Source: a bacterium
GTDB taxonomy: Bacteria; SZUA-182; DTGQ01
Assembly: GCA_023512255.1 (NCBI GenBank)
Contig: JAILZY010000081.1
Span: 1 to 14,645, forward strand
Length of the DNA: 14,645 nt
Direction: 5' to 3'
In this document: positions 7,350-13,466 of the stretch, in pieces
Position numbering within the stretch: position 1 is the first letter of the stretch
How the letters are laid out: every line of letters begins with the position of its first letter
The notes under the pieces: generated by a model
The model's database searches: none
The model's input: the letters and a program-made list of their open reading frames with translations, nothing else
Told to the model about the DNA's origin: nothing
Translations under genes and position numbers: made by a program

Positions 7350-8230
7350 TGAAAAAGAGTATGAATAGATGGAAAATAATCAACAGGAAGAAGATAGAAG
7401 AGAGGATCTTCAAGTGCCTGATGGTGGCCTCAACCCTGATCATTCTGGCGGTTTTGCTGCTGATCCTGGCTACGGTGATCGTCCGGGGGCTGCCTACTTT
7501 AAGTCTGGCCATGCTTACCCAGGTTCCTCGTGGGGGGTACTACCTTGGTCAGGGCGGCGGAGTAGCGAATGCCATTGTCGGCTCGCTCCTGGTGTGTGCA
7601 GGAGCGATAGGGCTAGCCATAATGCTCAGTCTGCCAACGGTGTTGTATCTCAATGTCTATGCTCGCAAATCCTCCCCTTTTGCCTCTTTCACCCGCTTTT
7701 CCTTTGATGTTCTGTGGGGTGTGCCCTCGATAGTCTACGGAGCTTTCGGCTTTGCCATCATGCTATTTTTCGGGCTCAGGACCTCGCTCCTCGGCGGCAT
7801 TCTGGCCGTAACCTTCCTGATTCTGCCCATTATGAGCAGGACCATGGATGAGGTGGTCAGAATGGTGCCTGCCGAGCTCCTTGAGATATCCTACTGCCTG
7901 GGGGCGACAAAACTTGAGGCCGCGCTTCGGGTAGTGATCCGGCAGAGCCTGCCCGGTCTTTTGACTGCAGTCCTGATTGCCTTTGGAAGAGGGGTTGGGG
8001 ATGCTGCCTCGGTCATGTTTACGGCTGGCTTCACCGATTATATTCCCACATCGCTTCTGCGTCCGGCAGCCACTCTTCCTCTGGCTATTTTCTTTCAACT
8101 GGGGACCCCTATCCCTGAAGTTCAAAACAGGGCCTATGCTTGTGCCTTTATTTTGACGGTGATTATTTTGATGATCAGCGTTGGCAGCAGGCTGCTGAGC
8201 AGGAAATTTACCAAACATAATCTCCGGTAA
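7340..8230 (+). CDS. pstA: Phosphate ABC transporter permease PstA
   Basis: This is the second membrane subunit (296 residues) of the phosphate channel. A basic N-terminus (1-25) precedes about six hydrophobic segments, the first near 27-50. The PstA-type features are GGVANAIVGSLLV, DVLWGVPSIVYGAFG, the EAA loop ELLEISYCLGATKLEAALRV, and GRGVGDAASVMFTAG, which corresponds to the GE(T/A)APLLFTA segment of typical PstA. The ATG at 7340 has AGAGG at 7329-7333 six bases upstream. That ribosome-binding site belongs to the first copy of the tandem duplication, so the duplication seems to supply the current translation signal. The gap from pstC is 52 bp. Confidence 0.92.
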   Translation: MDRVKKSMNRWKIINRKKIEERIFKCLMVASTLIILAVLLLILATVIVRGLPTLSLAMLTQVPRGGYYLGQGGGVANAIVGSLLVCAGAIGLAIMLSLPTVLYLNVYARKSSPFASFTRFSFDVLWGVPSIVYGAFGFAIMLFFGLRTSLLGGILAVTFLILPIMSRTMDEVVRMVPAELLEISYCLGATKLEAALRVVIRQSLPGLLTAVLIAFGRGVGDAASVMFTAGFTDYIPTSLLRPAATLPLAIFFQLGTPIPEVQNRAYACAFILTVIILMISVGSRLLSRKFTKHNLR

Positions 8231-8250
8231 GGAAAATAAAAGGGAAATCA

Positions 8251-8295
8251 GATTCCTCATCCGGGGTTTTTGGTAAATTTTTTCGCGGAGGAATC
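8251..8295. repeat. 8-bp inverted repeat in the pstA-pstB gap
   Basis: GATTCCTC at 8251-8258 is complementary to 8288-8295, with 29 nt between. The gap between pstA and pstB (about 125 nt to the preferred pstB start) is the longest in the operon. The stem could modulate pstB translation or mRNA stability, but this is inference from position and pairing. Confidence 0.35.
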
Positions 8296-8355
8296 AGAAA
8301 GAAAATAGTTGCGGATGAAACTTTGAACCTGCTCTTTAAGGTTAAGGAGATGACA

Positions 8356-9117
8356 ATGGAGTTAAGACCTCATGTAAGTATTCGCAATCTCAATGTGTTT
8401 TACGGCAATGAACATGCCTTGAAGAATATTACCGTGGATATACCGCAAAAGAAGATCACGGCGATTATCGGCCCTTCGGGCTGCGGCAAAACCACCCTGC
8501 TGCGATCCTTAAACCGCCTGGTGGATTCAGTGGATGGGGTCAAGGTATTTGGCCAGATTCTAGTTCACGGGCAAGATATTCTTGATCCTAAAATAGAAGT
8601 TACCGAGGTCAGGAAAAAGATGGGGCTTTTGTCCCAAAAGCCTTATCCCTTGCCGATGTCGATCTATGATAATATCGCCTTTGGCCCGCGGCTTCACGGG
8701 CTGCGAGATAAAAAGAGGCTAGATGAAATTGTCGAGCGCTATCTTAGGGAAGTGAGCCTCTGGGATGAGGTCAAAGATAGGCTTCAGGCACCAGCCTCAA
8801 AGCTTTCGCTCGGCCAGCAGCAGAGGCTATGCCTGGCTAGAGGGCTGGCTGTTGAGCCGGAAATTATCCTAGGTGATGAGCCGACCTCTGCCCTTGATCC
8901 CAAATCAAGTCAGCACATTGAGGCCAGGTTCCTTGAGCTCAAGGAAAAGTATACCATTGTCATCGTTACTCACATTCTACGCCAAGCTAGGAGGCTAGCT
9001 GACTATGTGCTATTTCTCTATTTTGGGGAGCTCATCGAGCATGGCGAGGCCAGCGAGGTATTTGAAAACCCCAAGGAGGCCATGACCAGGGAGTATATCA
9101 AGGGCACCATCAGTTGA
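8356..9117 (+). CDS. pstB: Phosphate ABC transporter ATP-binding protein PstB
   Basis: This 253-residue cytoplasmic ATPase drives phosphate import. Counted from the ATG at 8356, it has Walker A GPSGCGKTT (39-47), the PstB-type segment YPLPMSIYDNIAFGPRLHG, the signature LSLGQ (150-154), Walker B IILGDE (170-175), D-loop SALD and switch His206. The signature differs from the usual LSGGQ at its third position, which tolerates change across ABC proteins. I chose 8356 because AAGGAG at 8344-8349 lies 6 nt upstream and it gives the normal family length. An ATG at 8350 would abut that site, and a TTG at 8323 would only add 11 unrelated residues. No phoU follows. Confidence 0.93.
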   Translation: MELRPHVSIRNLNVFYGNEHALKNITVDIPQKKITAIIGPSGCGKTTLLRSLNRLVDSVDGVKVFGQILVHGQDILDPKIEVTEVRKKMGLLSQKPYPLPMSIYDNIAFGPRLHGLRDKKRLDEIVERYLREVSLWDEVKDRLQAPASKLSLGQQQRLCLARGLAVEPEIILGDEPTSALDPKSSQHIEARFLELKEKYTIVIVTHILRQARRLADYVLFLYFGELIEHGEASEVFENPKEAMTREYIKGTIS

Positions 9118-9130
9118 TAAGGGCGCAGGG

Positions 9131-9164
9131 CAGGGTAGGGGGTAGTTCAGGGTAGGGGGTAGTT
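9131..9164. repeat. 17-bp perfect tandem duplication downstream of pstB
   Basis: CAGGGTAGGGGGTAGTT is at 9131-9147 and again at 9148-9164, 13 bp after the pstB stop. The strand is G-rich, with runs of three to five G. Confidence 0.9.
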
Positions 9165-9699
9165 TAAGTAGGGTGGGAGTTTAAATTTAAGAGGGCATGG
9201 TGTTATGTCCAAAGGGAAAATATATGATAAAGTCAATAAATTCAATCATCCTGGATGATAGGAAGTAGAGAAGAGCCGGGAAATATAATTAAAAAAAATA
9301 TAATTTTTTTTATTTTTCTGGAATTTATTCCATCAGCTCGCCCGTTGGGGAGAATCCCTATTTGAGCAGAAAAATTGAGAGCCTGACCTCATGAGTCGCC
9401 CATCCTTCCGCTTCAGTTTATGGAATTGATAACCATAATTTCAAGTCATACTTACCTATAAAAAAGTAATTTTTTATTCGTACCTGGATTTTGTTTCCTG
9501 ATTCTCTGCCTGATTTTTTGGTGGATAGCCTTCTTTTTTATTATTTAATATAATATTAAAATTTATATTTTATTATCTATTTAAAAAAATAAGAATTTTC
9601 TATAAAAGGCACATATATTGCTTGTTTATTTATCAGTGTAAGAGTTGAATCATGTAAGAGCTGATCAAATATCGCCTAGACGAAAAAAATCAAAAAGAG

Positions 9700-9719
9700 C
9701 CATCTCTCACTAGAGATGG
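9700..9719. terminator. 8-bp stem-loop, possible terminator
   Basis: CCATCTCT (9700-9707) pairs with AGAGATGG (9712-9719) across a 4-nt loop. Read on the minus strand it is followed by TTTTTGATTTTTTT, a plausible U-rich tail. Read on the plus strand there is only an A-rich tail. No adjacent minus-strand gene is visible. Confidence 0.4.
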
Positions 9720-9739
9720 AAAAGAGGTATGAAGTAGAG

Positions 9740-9799
9740 TGCAGGCCGGCTGTAAATTTATATGGGGCAATCCTTCTCCCTCTCTCCCCCCGGCCTGCA
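9740..9799. repeat. 10-bp perfect GC-rich inverted repeat
   Basis: TGCAGGCCGG (9740-9749) is complementary to CCGGCCTGCA (9790-9799) around a 40-nt interior with GGGG and CCCC tracts that could extend the stem. It could be a structured RNA or a palindromic repeat; no family recognised. Confidence 0.5.
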
Positions 9800-9845
9800 T
9801 TATTATTTTCCTAGATTTTGGGGCCAAACGAGCAAAAAGCACAGG

Positions 9846-10050
9846 GCACTTTCCCCGGGCGAGTGAGCGACAATAGTCATTGGTCATTAGTTATTGGTCA
9901 TTAGCCGCACTTTCCGCGCGTGCATGAGCGACAAGGGTCGGCCGGTGATAGAATTATAGGCTGGGATCGCACTTTCCGCGCGTGCATGAGCGACAAGACC
10001 AATGACCAATGACAAAGGACAAGCACTTTCCCCGGGCGAGTGAGCGACAA
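9846..10050. repeat. Cluster of four 28-bp repeats in A-B-B-A order
   Basis: The copies are at 9846-9873 (A), 9907-9934 (B), 9969-9996 (B) and 10023-10050 (A). All begin GCACTTTCC and end TGAGCGACAA. A and B are internally perfect and differ from each other at five central positions (A has CCCGGGCGAG, B has GCGCGTGCA). Intervals are 33, 34 and 26 nt. The first interval has repeated ATTGGTCATT; the third has its reverse complement. CRISPR-like spacing is present, but related intervals, five-base repeat divergence and lack of cas genes argue for a dispersed-repeat cluster. Confidence 0.85.
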
Positions 10051-10092
10051 AAAGCCTTGGGAGATTCTGACCTTCAGCTCAATACTAGCATA

Positions 10093-10122
10093 TACAGGCA
10101 AACCTTGGCGCAATAGCCTGTA
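10093..10122. repeat. Small stem-loop
   Basis: TACAGGC (10093-10099) pairs with GCCTGTA (10116-10122) over a 16-nt loop. Function unknown. Confidence 0.3.
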
Positions 10123-10379
10123 AGAAACAGAGTGTAAAGGCAATCTTAAAGAATGCCCGATGGATACATGATTGCTGACAAGTTGATAAATGCCTTGCTG
10201 AATTCTATAGCTGCAAGCGGTTTTTAGAGCACAAAAAAGCGCGGTAATGGAGTCTATTTTAGGTTCCTGATACCCCTCGGAAAGGGGATGAATTTAAGGC
10301 CATAAAAGAAGCTCATTTTTCGTTTTTTTCGGCAGATGAAAAAGGTGAAAGCATTTCAACGAGACAGATGCTCTATGTG

Positions 10380-10420
10380 GATAAGACCTTTTGATAAGAC
10401 TTATGGGATAAGACTTATGG
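10380..10420. repeat. 14-bp tandem repeat, two perfect copies plus one degenerate
   Basis: GATAAGACTTATGG is at 10393-10406 and 10407-10420. A related GATAAGACCTTTT precedes them at 10380-10392. Confidence 0.85.
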
Positions 10421-10463
10421 AAAACAAGGAAGAGCAGGGGTGGGGGAGAGGAAAGAGCAGGGG

Positions 10464-10487
10464 ATGGGCTGGTTAATGGGCTGGTTA
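10464..10487. repeat. 12-bp perfect tandem duplication
   Basis: ATGGGCTGGTTA is at 10464-10475 and 10476-10487. A diverged echo, GGCTGGTTATAAGG, follows at 10501-10514. The sequence before it repeats GAGCAGGGG twice, so the stretch 10425-10520 looks built by repeated local copying. Confidence 0.85.
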
Positions 10488-10627
10488 CAAGGAGCAAGCT
10501 GGCTGGTTATAAGGAGGAAGAGGAGCCCAAGGGGTTTTGAGAGAAGCGGACTGATCGTAAGTGGGAGAAGGATCAATCAGTGTAGTAGATAGAAGATGTC
10601 GGCAATATAAGTTAGGTTAAGTTAAGC

Positions 10628-10749
10628 GGTTCTTTCGCTAAGTGCGTAACCCAAGTTGGCAGCGGATCGATTATAGTAGCAATTATAGCGTTTATAGCGT
10701 TGCGGACCTTGTGTCTGCCCAGCTTGCGCACTTTGTTAGCGAAAGGACC
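10628..10749. repeat. Imperfect long inverted repeat, MITE-like or hairpin element
   Basis: GGTTCTTTCGCTAAGTGCG at 10628-10646 matches the complement of 10727-10749 at 18 of 19 positions, allowing a 4-nt insertion in the right arm. The roughly 80-bp interior holds weaker complementary pieces and short repeats of TTATAGCG. It ends 49 bp before the sigma-factor start, so it could form a large cruciform or leader structure. It has no coding capacity. Confidence 0.65.
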
Positions 10750-10752
10750 ATT
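10702..10752 (+). repeat. 51-bp composite repeat, copy 1
   Basis: GCGGACCTTGTGTCTGCCCA (10702-10721), a 13-nt variable centre, then GTTAGCGAAAGGACCATT (10735-10752). The copy at 11846-11896 has the same architecture and spacing, with 1 mismatch in the first block and 3 in the second. The first block is a GCGGAC/GTCYGC palindrome. Confidence 0.75.
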
Positions 10753-10798
10753 AAGTATGGAGGTAAGAGTTAAATAAGCTTTTGGAGAATAGGATATT

Positions 10799-11617
10799 AT
10801 GGTAAAAACGGTAAAAGGGGATGAGATTTTGGAAGAGCAGAGAGAGGAAGGAAAAAGAGAGGGTGAGAAGGATAAGAGCGGTTTTGATCCGCAAACCAGG
10901 GAGAGAATGATTCTCGATCATCTCATGCTGGTCAAATATATTGCCAAAAGATTGGCTAATCATCTGCCCGCATGTCTTGATCTTGAAGATTTGATCGAGG
11001 TAGGGATTATTGGTTTGATCGACGCTATCGAAAAGTATGACCCGACTAAAAATATTAAGTTCAAGACGTATGCGGAATTTCGAATTCGAGGAGCTATTCT
11101 GGATGAGCTTCGATCCCTTGATTGTACTCCCCGCTCGATTCATCAGAAAGCCAAGCAATTTGAAAGCGCCTATCAGGATGCGGAAAAAAAGGTCGGCAAG
11201 GATGCCACTTCAGTGGAAATTGCTCAGGAAATGGGGCTTTCCGTGGAGGAGTTCAATCAATTGAGCCAGCAGACAAAAGGGTTTTCCGTTCTCAACCTGG
11301 AGGACCTTGACAAGGGGCTGTCGAAAAAGGAGAAGGACAACCTTATCGGCATGCTTCGATATTCATATGATGAGCATGTTTTGGAGTATCTTAACTACAA
11401 GGAGATTCGCGATGTGCTGAGTGAGGCAATAAATGAGTTGCCGGCCAGGCAGAGAACCGTTCTCTCTCTTTATTACTGGAAAGAGATGAGCATGAGGGAG
11501 GTGGGAGAGCTTCTTGGGTTAGCTGAATCAACGGTTTCTTCTCATCATCATCGGGGAATCAAACATCTTCGGCAGAAGGTTAAGGAGCTGAGCAGTCGGC
11601 TGGATATCTGCCAATGA
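10799..11617 (+). CDS. FliA/WhiG-family sigma factor (sigma-28-like)
   Basis: This 272-residue protein would direct RNA polymerase to an alternative promoter set. The N-terminal 30 residues are highly charged. Region 2 (about 35-113) has LDLEDLIEVGIIGLIDAIEKYDP and a K-FKTYAEFRIRGAILDELRS segment diagnostic of the FliA/WhiG branch. At 108-113 it reads DCTPRS where typical members have DWVPRS. Region 3 includes KVGKDATSVEIAQEMGLSVEEF. Region 4 (about 214-262) is LPARQRTVLSLYYWKEMSMREVGELLGLAEST, then an unusual SSHHHRGIKHLR where SQLHTKALxRLR is common. AGGA at 10791-10794 precedes the ATG by 4 nt. No flagellar gene or anti-sigma gene is adjacent, so fliA is not assigned. The last codons and stop lie in a 31-bp tandem duplication. 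Confidence 0.88.
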   Translation: MVKTVKGDEILEEQREEGKREGEKDKSGFDPQTRERMILDHLMLVKYIAKRLANHLPACLDLEDLIEVGIIGLIDAIEKYDPTKNIKFKTYAEFRIRGAILDELRSLDCTPRSIHQKAKQFESAYQDAEKKVGKDATSVEIAQEMGLSVEEFNQLSQQTKGFSVLNLEDLDKGLSKKEKDNLIGMLRYSYDEHVLEYLNYKEIRDVLSEAINELPARQRTVLSLYYWKEMSMREVGELLGLAESTVSSHHHRGIKHLRQKVKELSSRLDICQ

Positions 11618-11683
11618 GCTGAGCAGTCGGCTGGATATCTGCCAATGAAATGAGATGAGAGCGCGGTGGATAATCTGCCAATG
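11585..11683. repeat. 31-bp tandem duplication at the sigma-factor stop, with a degenerate third copy
   Basis: 11585-11615 is repeated exactly at 11616-11646. The sigma-factor TGA (11615-11617) spans the junction, so the second copy is untranslated. A degenerate third copy, with ATCTGCCAATGAGAG in common, ends near 11683. Confidence 0.95.
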
Positions 11684-11732
11684 AGAGCCGATTAGAGAAG
11701 CGAGTAATAAGAGTAGAATGAATTAATACAAA

Positions 11733-11788
11733 TTTGACACCGTGTAGGGATTTGACACTGTGGTAGAGATTTTACAACGTGTAGGGTA
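11733..11788. repeat. Three imperfect 18-19-bp direct repeats
   Basis: The units at 11733-11750, 11751-11769 and 11770-11788 follow TTTKACAMYGTGKAGRG-like sequence (for example TTTGACACCGTGTAGGGA). The head-to-tail arrangement and divergence suggest older duplication than the perfect pairs nearby. Confidence 0.7.
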
Positions 11789-11810
11789 GGGTCGATTCGT
11801 GAATCGCCCC
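11789..11810. repeat. REP-like palindrome 1
   Basis: GGGTCGATTC (11789-11798) pairs with GAATCGCCCC (11801-11810) with one mismatch and a 2-nt centre. It is the kind of GC-rich palindrome found in many bacterial spacers and may also act as a terminator for the converging genes. Confidence 0.65.
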
Positions 11811-11844
11811 TCATCAAAATTGTAAGCCTCATCAAAATTGTAAG
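11809..11844. repeat. 18-bp perfect tandem duplication between palindromes
   Basis: CCTCATCAAAATTGTAAG is at 11809-11826 and 11827-11844. It joins the end of palindrome 1 to the first base of palindrome 2. Confidence 0.95.
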
Positions 11845-11864
11845 GGCGGACCTTGTGTCCGCCC
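11844..11864. repeat. REP-like palindrome 2
   Basis: GGGCGGAC (11844-11851) pairs perfectly with GTCCGCCC (11857-11864) around CTTGT. The core recurs at 10702-10720 with one base changed, so it is part of the 51-bp composite repeat. Confidence 0.75.
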
Positions 11865-11896
11865 AAATTGTTTGTTTTGTTAGCTAAAGAACCAGT
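11846..11896 (+). repeat. 51-bp composite repeat, copy 2
   Basis: GCGGACCTTGTGTCCGCCCA (11846-11865), 13 variable bases, then GTTAGCTAAAGAACCAGT (11879-11896). It is in the same orientation as copy 1 at 10702-10752; the pair brackets the sigma-factor gene. Confidence 0.75.
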
Positions 11897-11987
11897 AACT
11901 GCTCGGCCATAAAGGTTTATAACTTGACATAATGGAGCAAGCCATGGACAAGTGAAATAATTATCTTGGCCAGGATGTTATACTCAT

Positions 11988-12007
11988 TATGGTCGGTTAT
12001 GGTCGGT
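11988..12007. repeat. 10-bp perfect tandem duplication
   Basis: TATGGTCGGT is at 11988-11997 and 11998-12007; it abuts, and by 2 bp overlaps, the 20-bp duplication that follows. Confidence 0.85.
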
Positions 12008-12045
12008 CGCTTAAAAGCTTTTTTAGTCGCTTAAAAGCTTTTTTA
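12006..12045. repeat. 20-bp perfect tandem duplication at the response-regulator stop
   Basis: The units at 12006-12025 and 12026-12045 are identical and contain the palindrome AAAAGCTTTT. The last three bases of the right unit are the stop codon (TAA on the minus strand) of the response regulator. Each copy could act as a small stem-loop, with T-rich DNA beside it on the plus strand and A-rich on the minus. Confidence 0.95.
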
Positions 12046-13401
12046 AAATCGACAGGCTTTAAATTTTTCAGCCTTTCGATGTTGGGGTGCGACTTCAGCC
12101 CCGTACTCCTTAAGTCTTCTCCATAGGGTTGTTCGCCCGATTCCCAGCATTTTAGCCGTTTTTTTCTGGTCCCAGGCGTTGGTTTGCAGCTTTTTTAAGA
12201 TATAGAGCTTTTCAAGCTCTTTTAAGGTAAGGTCCCTCTCCTGGGCGATCTGGGGCAGGACAGGCTCAGACTCCCTGAGATAGCTTGGTAGATCCTCCAG
12301 GGTGATTTGATCCTGAGTCGACATTAGTAGGGCATATTCAATGACGTTTTTGATTTCCTGAACATTTCCCGGCCACTGGTATCTCATAAACCGCGACAGT
12401 ACTGCAGGAGAGAGCGATTTGGCTGGCGAGATGGCATATCTGCTCAGGAAATGATGAGCCAAGAGGGGAATATCCACCTTCCGCTCTCTGATTGGAGGAA
12501 GATAAATGGGAAGCCCGCTAATTCTGAAAAATAAATCCTGGCGAAATGATTTCTCCTCGACTAGAGGTTTGAGGTTTCTTTTACTGGTGGCAATAAGCCG
12601 AATACTTCCGTTCAGGAGGCTGTCCTGGTTTTGCGGACGGGAGGATGCATCGAGGAGAAACAGCAGGCTGGCCTGAACAAACGGGCTAGCCCGGTCGATG
12701 TTATTCAAAAGGAGCGTGCAATTTACTTTCTCGTTATCGAGTCTTCCTGCCTCCTCCAGAATTTTCGATCTCAGGTGCTCGAAAGTTTGCTCCTCAGACA
12801 GTTTATCAGGAAGGCTACAGCAGTTTAGGGTGATGAGCGGGAATGCACGCCGAGAGCTGTTTTGATGGATCATGTGAGCTAGGGTCTTTTTACCGGTTCC
12901 GTCCTCGCCGATAATCAATATCGGGCTTTCGACATCCGAGATGCGGGCCAGGAGCTTGAAGATCTCAACCATCTGCCGTGATCTTCCAACCAGGGAGTGG
13001 TGGGTGGAAACATCTTCATCGATTGAGCGCCTCATAAAATGCTTACGCTCGATAGCATGTTGGACAGTCTCGATAATCTTTCGGGGTTCAAAAGGTTTAA
13101 GTAAATAGTCATAGGCGCCAAGCTTCATCGAGTTTATGGCACTGTCAACGGATTCATTGCCGGTAATTACAATCACCTCGGTATCGGGAGAGATCTCTTT
13201 TATCTTCTTCAGCAGATCCAGCCCATTTATGTATGGCAAGAGTAGATCAACCAAAACCAAATCATAGGGCATTCCAGTAATCATGGCTTCAGCCTCAAAG
13301 CCATTCTCCGCCTCATCTACCTGATAGCCTGAGTTTTTCAGGAGAGAGGTCAATCCCTGCCGAGTGCTTTGATGATCCTCAATGATAAGAATATTGTCCA
13401 T
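12043..13401 (-). CDS. NtrC-like response regulator with degenerate AAA+ domain and Fis-type HTH
   Basis: The product is 452 residues in three domains. The receiver (1-120) is intact, with acidic E8/D9, phosphoacceptor D52, T80 and K102. The central domain (about 136-370) is NtrC-like: Walker A GEDGTGKKT (165-173), arginine-finger region FRQDLFFRISGLPIYLPPIRER (split at 286-307) and WPGNV. Key residues are lost. The GAFTGA sigma-54 loop is absent, Walker B reads LLLNNID (230-236) with Asn-Asn for Asp-Glu, and the sensor II Arg of WPGNVRE is Gln348. The C-terminus (about 390-440) is a Fis-type helix-turn-helix, TLWRRLKEYG. It probably works as a phosphorylation-controlled DNA-binding protein not needing ATPase or sigma-54. 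No histidine kinase is adjacent. A GGGGGA-type ribosome-binding site lies just before the ATG. Confidence 0.9.
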   Translation of the reverse strand: MDNILIIEDHQSTRQGLTSLLKNSGYQVDEAENGFEAEAMITGMPYDLVLVDLLLPYINGLDLLKKIKEISPDTEVIVITGNESVDSAINSMKLGAYDYLLKPFEPRKIIETVQHAIERKHFMRRSIDEDVSTHHSLVGRSRQMVEIFKLLARISDVESPILIIGEDGTGKKTLAHMIHQNSSRRAFPLITLNCCSLPDKLSEEQTFEHLRSKILEEAGRLDNEKVNCTLLLNNIDRASPFVQASLLFLLDASSRPQNQDSLLNGSIRLIATSKRNLKPLVEEKSFRQDLFFRISGLPIYLPPIRERKVDIPLLAHHFLSRYAISPAKSLSPAVLSRFMRYQWPGNVQEIKNVIEYALLMSTQDQITLEDLPSYLRESEPVLPQIAQERDLTLKELEKLYILKKLQTNAWDQKKTAKMLGIGRTTLWRRLKEYGAEVAPQHRKAEKFKACRF

Positions 13402-13429
13402 ATCCGTCCCCCTTTATTAAATTTTTTAT

Positions 13430-13458
13430 AATTTAACATCTTATGTTATGATTGTCAA
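13430..13458 (-). promoter_or_regulatory. Candidate sigma-70 promoter of the response-regulator gene
   Basis: On the minus strand a perfect TTGACA (complement of 13453-13458), a 17-bp spacer and TAAATT (complement of 13430-13435) lie about 30 bp before the start codon, in the 65-bp gap after the radical SAM gene. The regulator could therefore be transcribed separately from its upstream neighbour. Confidence 0.45.
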
Positions 13459-13466
13459 TATTATAC

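Larger units (their letters stand above)
9118..10798. other. 1.7-kb non-coding, repeat-rich region
   Basis: I see no convincing protein gene, rRNA or tRNA here; open frames are short and coincide with repeats. In order it holds a G-rich 17-bp tandem duplication, small hairpins, a very AT-rich stretch (about 9420-9610), an 8-bp hairpin, a 10-bp GC-rich inverted repeat, a cluster of four 28-bp repeats, a mostly featureless stretch (10051-10379), short tandem duplications, and a hairpin-like composite repeat just before the sigma-factor gene. The AT-rich part resembles a promoter region, but no gene follows within 1 kb. Confidence 0.7.
11618..12042. other. Convergent repeat-rich spacer
   Basis: This 425-bp gap between the converging sigma-factor and response-regulator genes has no convincing gene. 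From left to right it carries the second copy of the 31-bp duplication, three imperfect 18-19-bp repeats, two palindromes separated by an 18-bp tandem duplication, the second 51-bp composite repeat, about 90 bp without visible structure, then adjoining 10-bp and 20-bp duplications. A lone TTGACA at 11924-11929 lacks a well-placed -10 box. Confidence 0.75.

Noticed and set aside
8251-8295. Intrinsic terminator between pstA and pstB
   Set aside because: The stem is only 8 bp with a 29-nt loop and no U-tract after it, and it lies inside an operon.
8323-8355. Upstream TTG start for pstB
   Set aside because: It adds residues absent from PstB proteins, and the Shine-Dalgarno sequence at 8344-8349 fits the ATG at 8356.
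9846-10050. CRISPR array
   Set aside because: Repeat length and intervals look right, but the repeats are of two types differing at five positions, two of three intervals carry the same simple motif in opposite orientations, and no cas gene is present.
9901-10143. Minus-strand reading frame through the 28-bp repeats
   Set aside because: Its sequence is translated repeat (recurring short basic segments) with no ribosome-binding site.
10094-10165. Cyclic-di-GMP-I (GEMM) riboswitch resemblance (GGCAAACC, CGCAA, GCC, then GATGG)
   Set aside because: The GNRA-capped helix between AAACC and CGCAA is missing and the second helix with its receptor cannot be drawn; no gene follows within 600 bp.
10153-10227. 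Small reading frame of 24 codons beginning MPDGYMIADK
   Set aside because: No adequate ribosome-binding site, no recognisable similarity, and its length is expected by chance.
11924-11952. Promoter from TTGACA at 11924
   Set aside because: No acceptable -10 hexamer occurs 15-19 bp downstream and no plus-strand gene follows.
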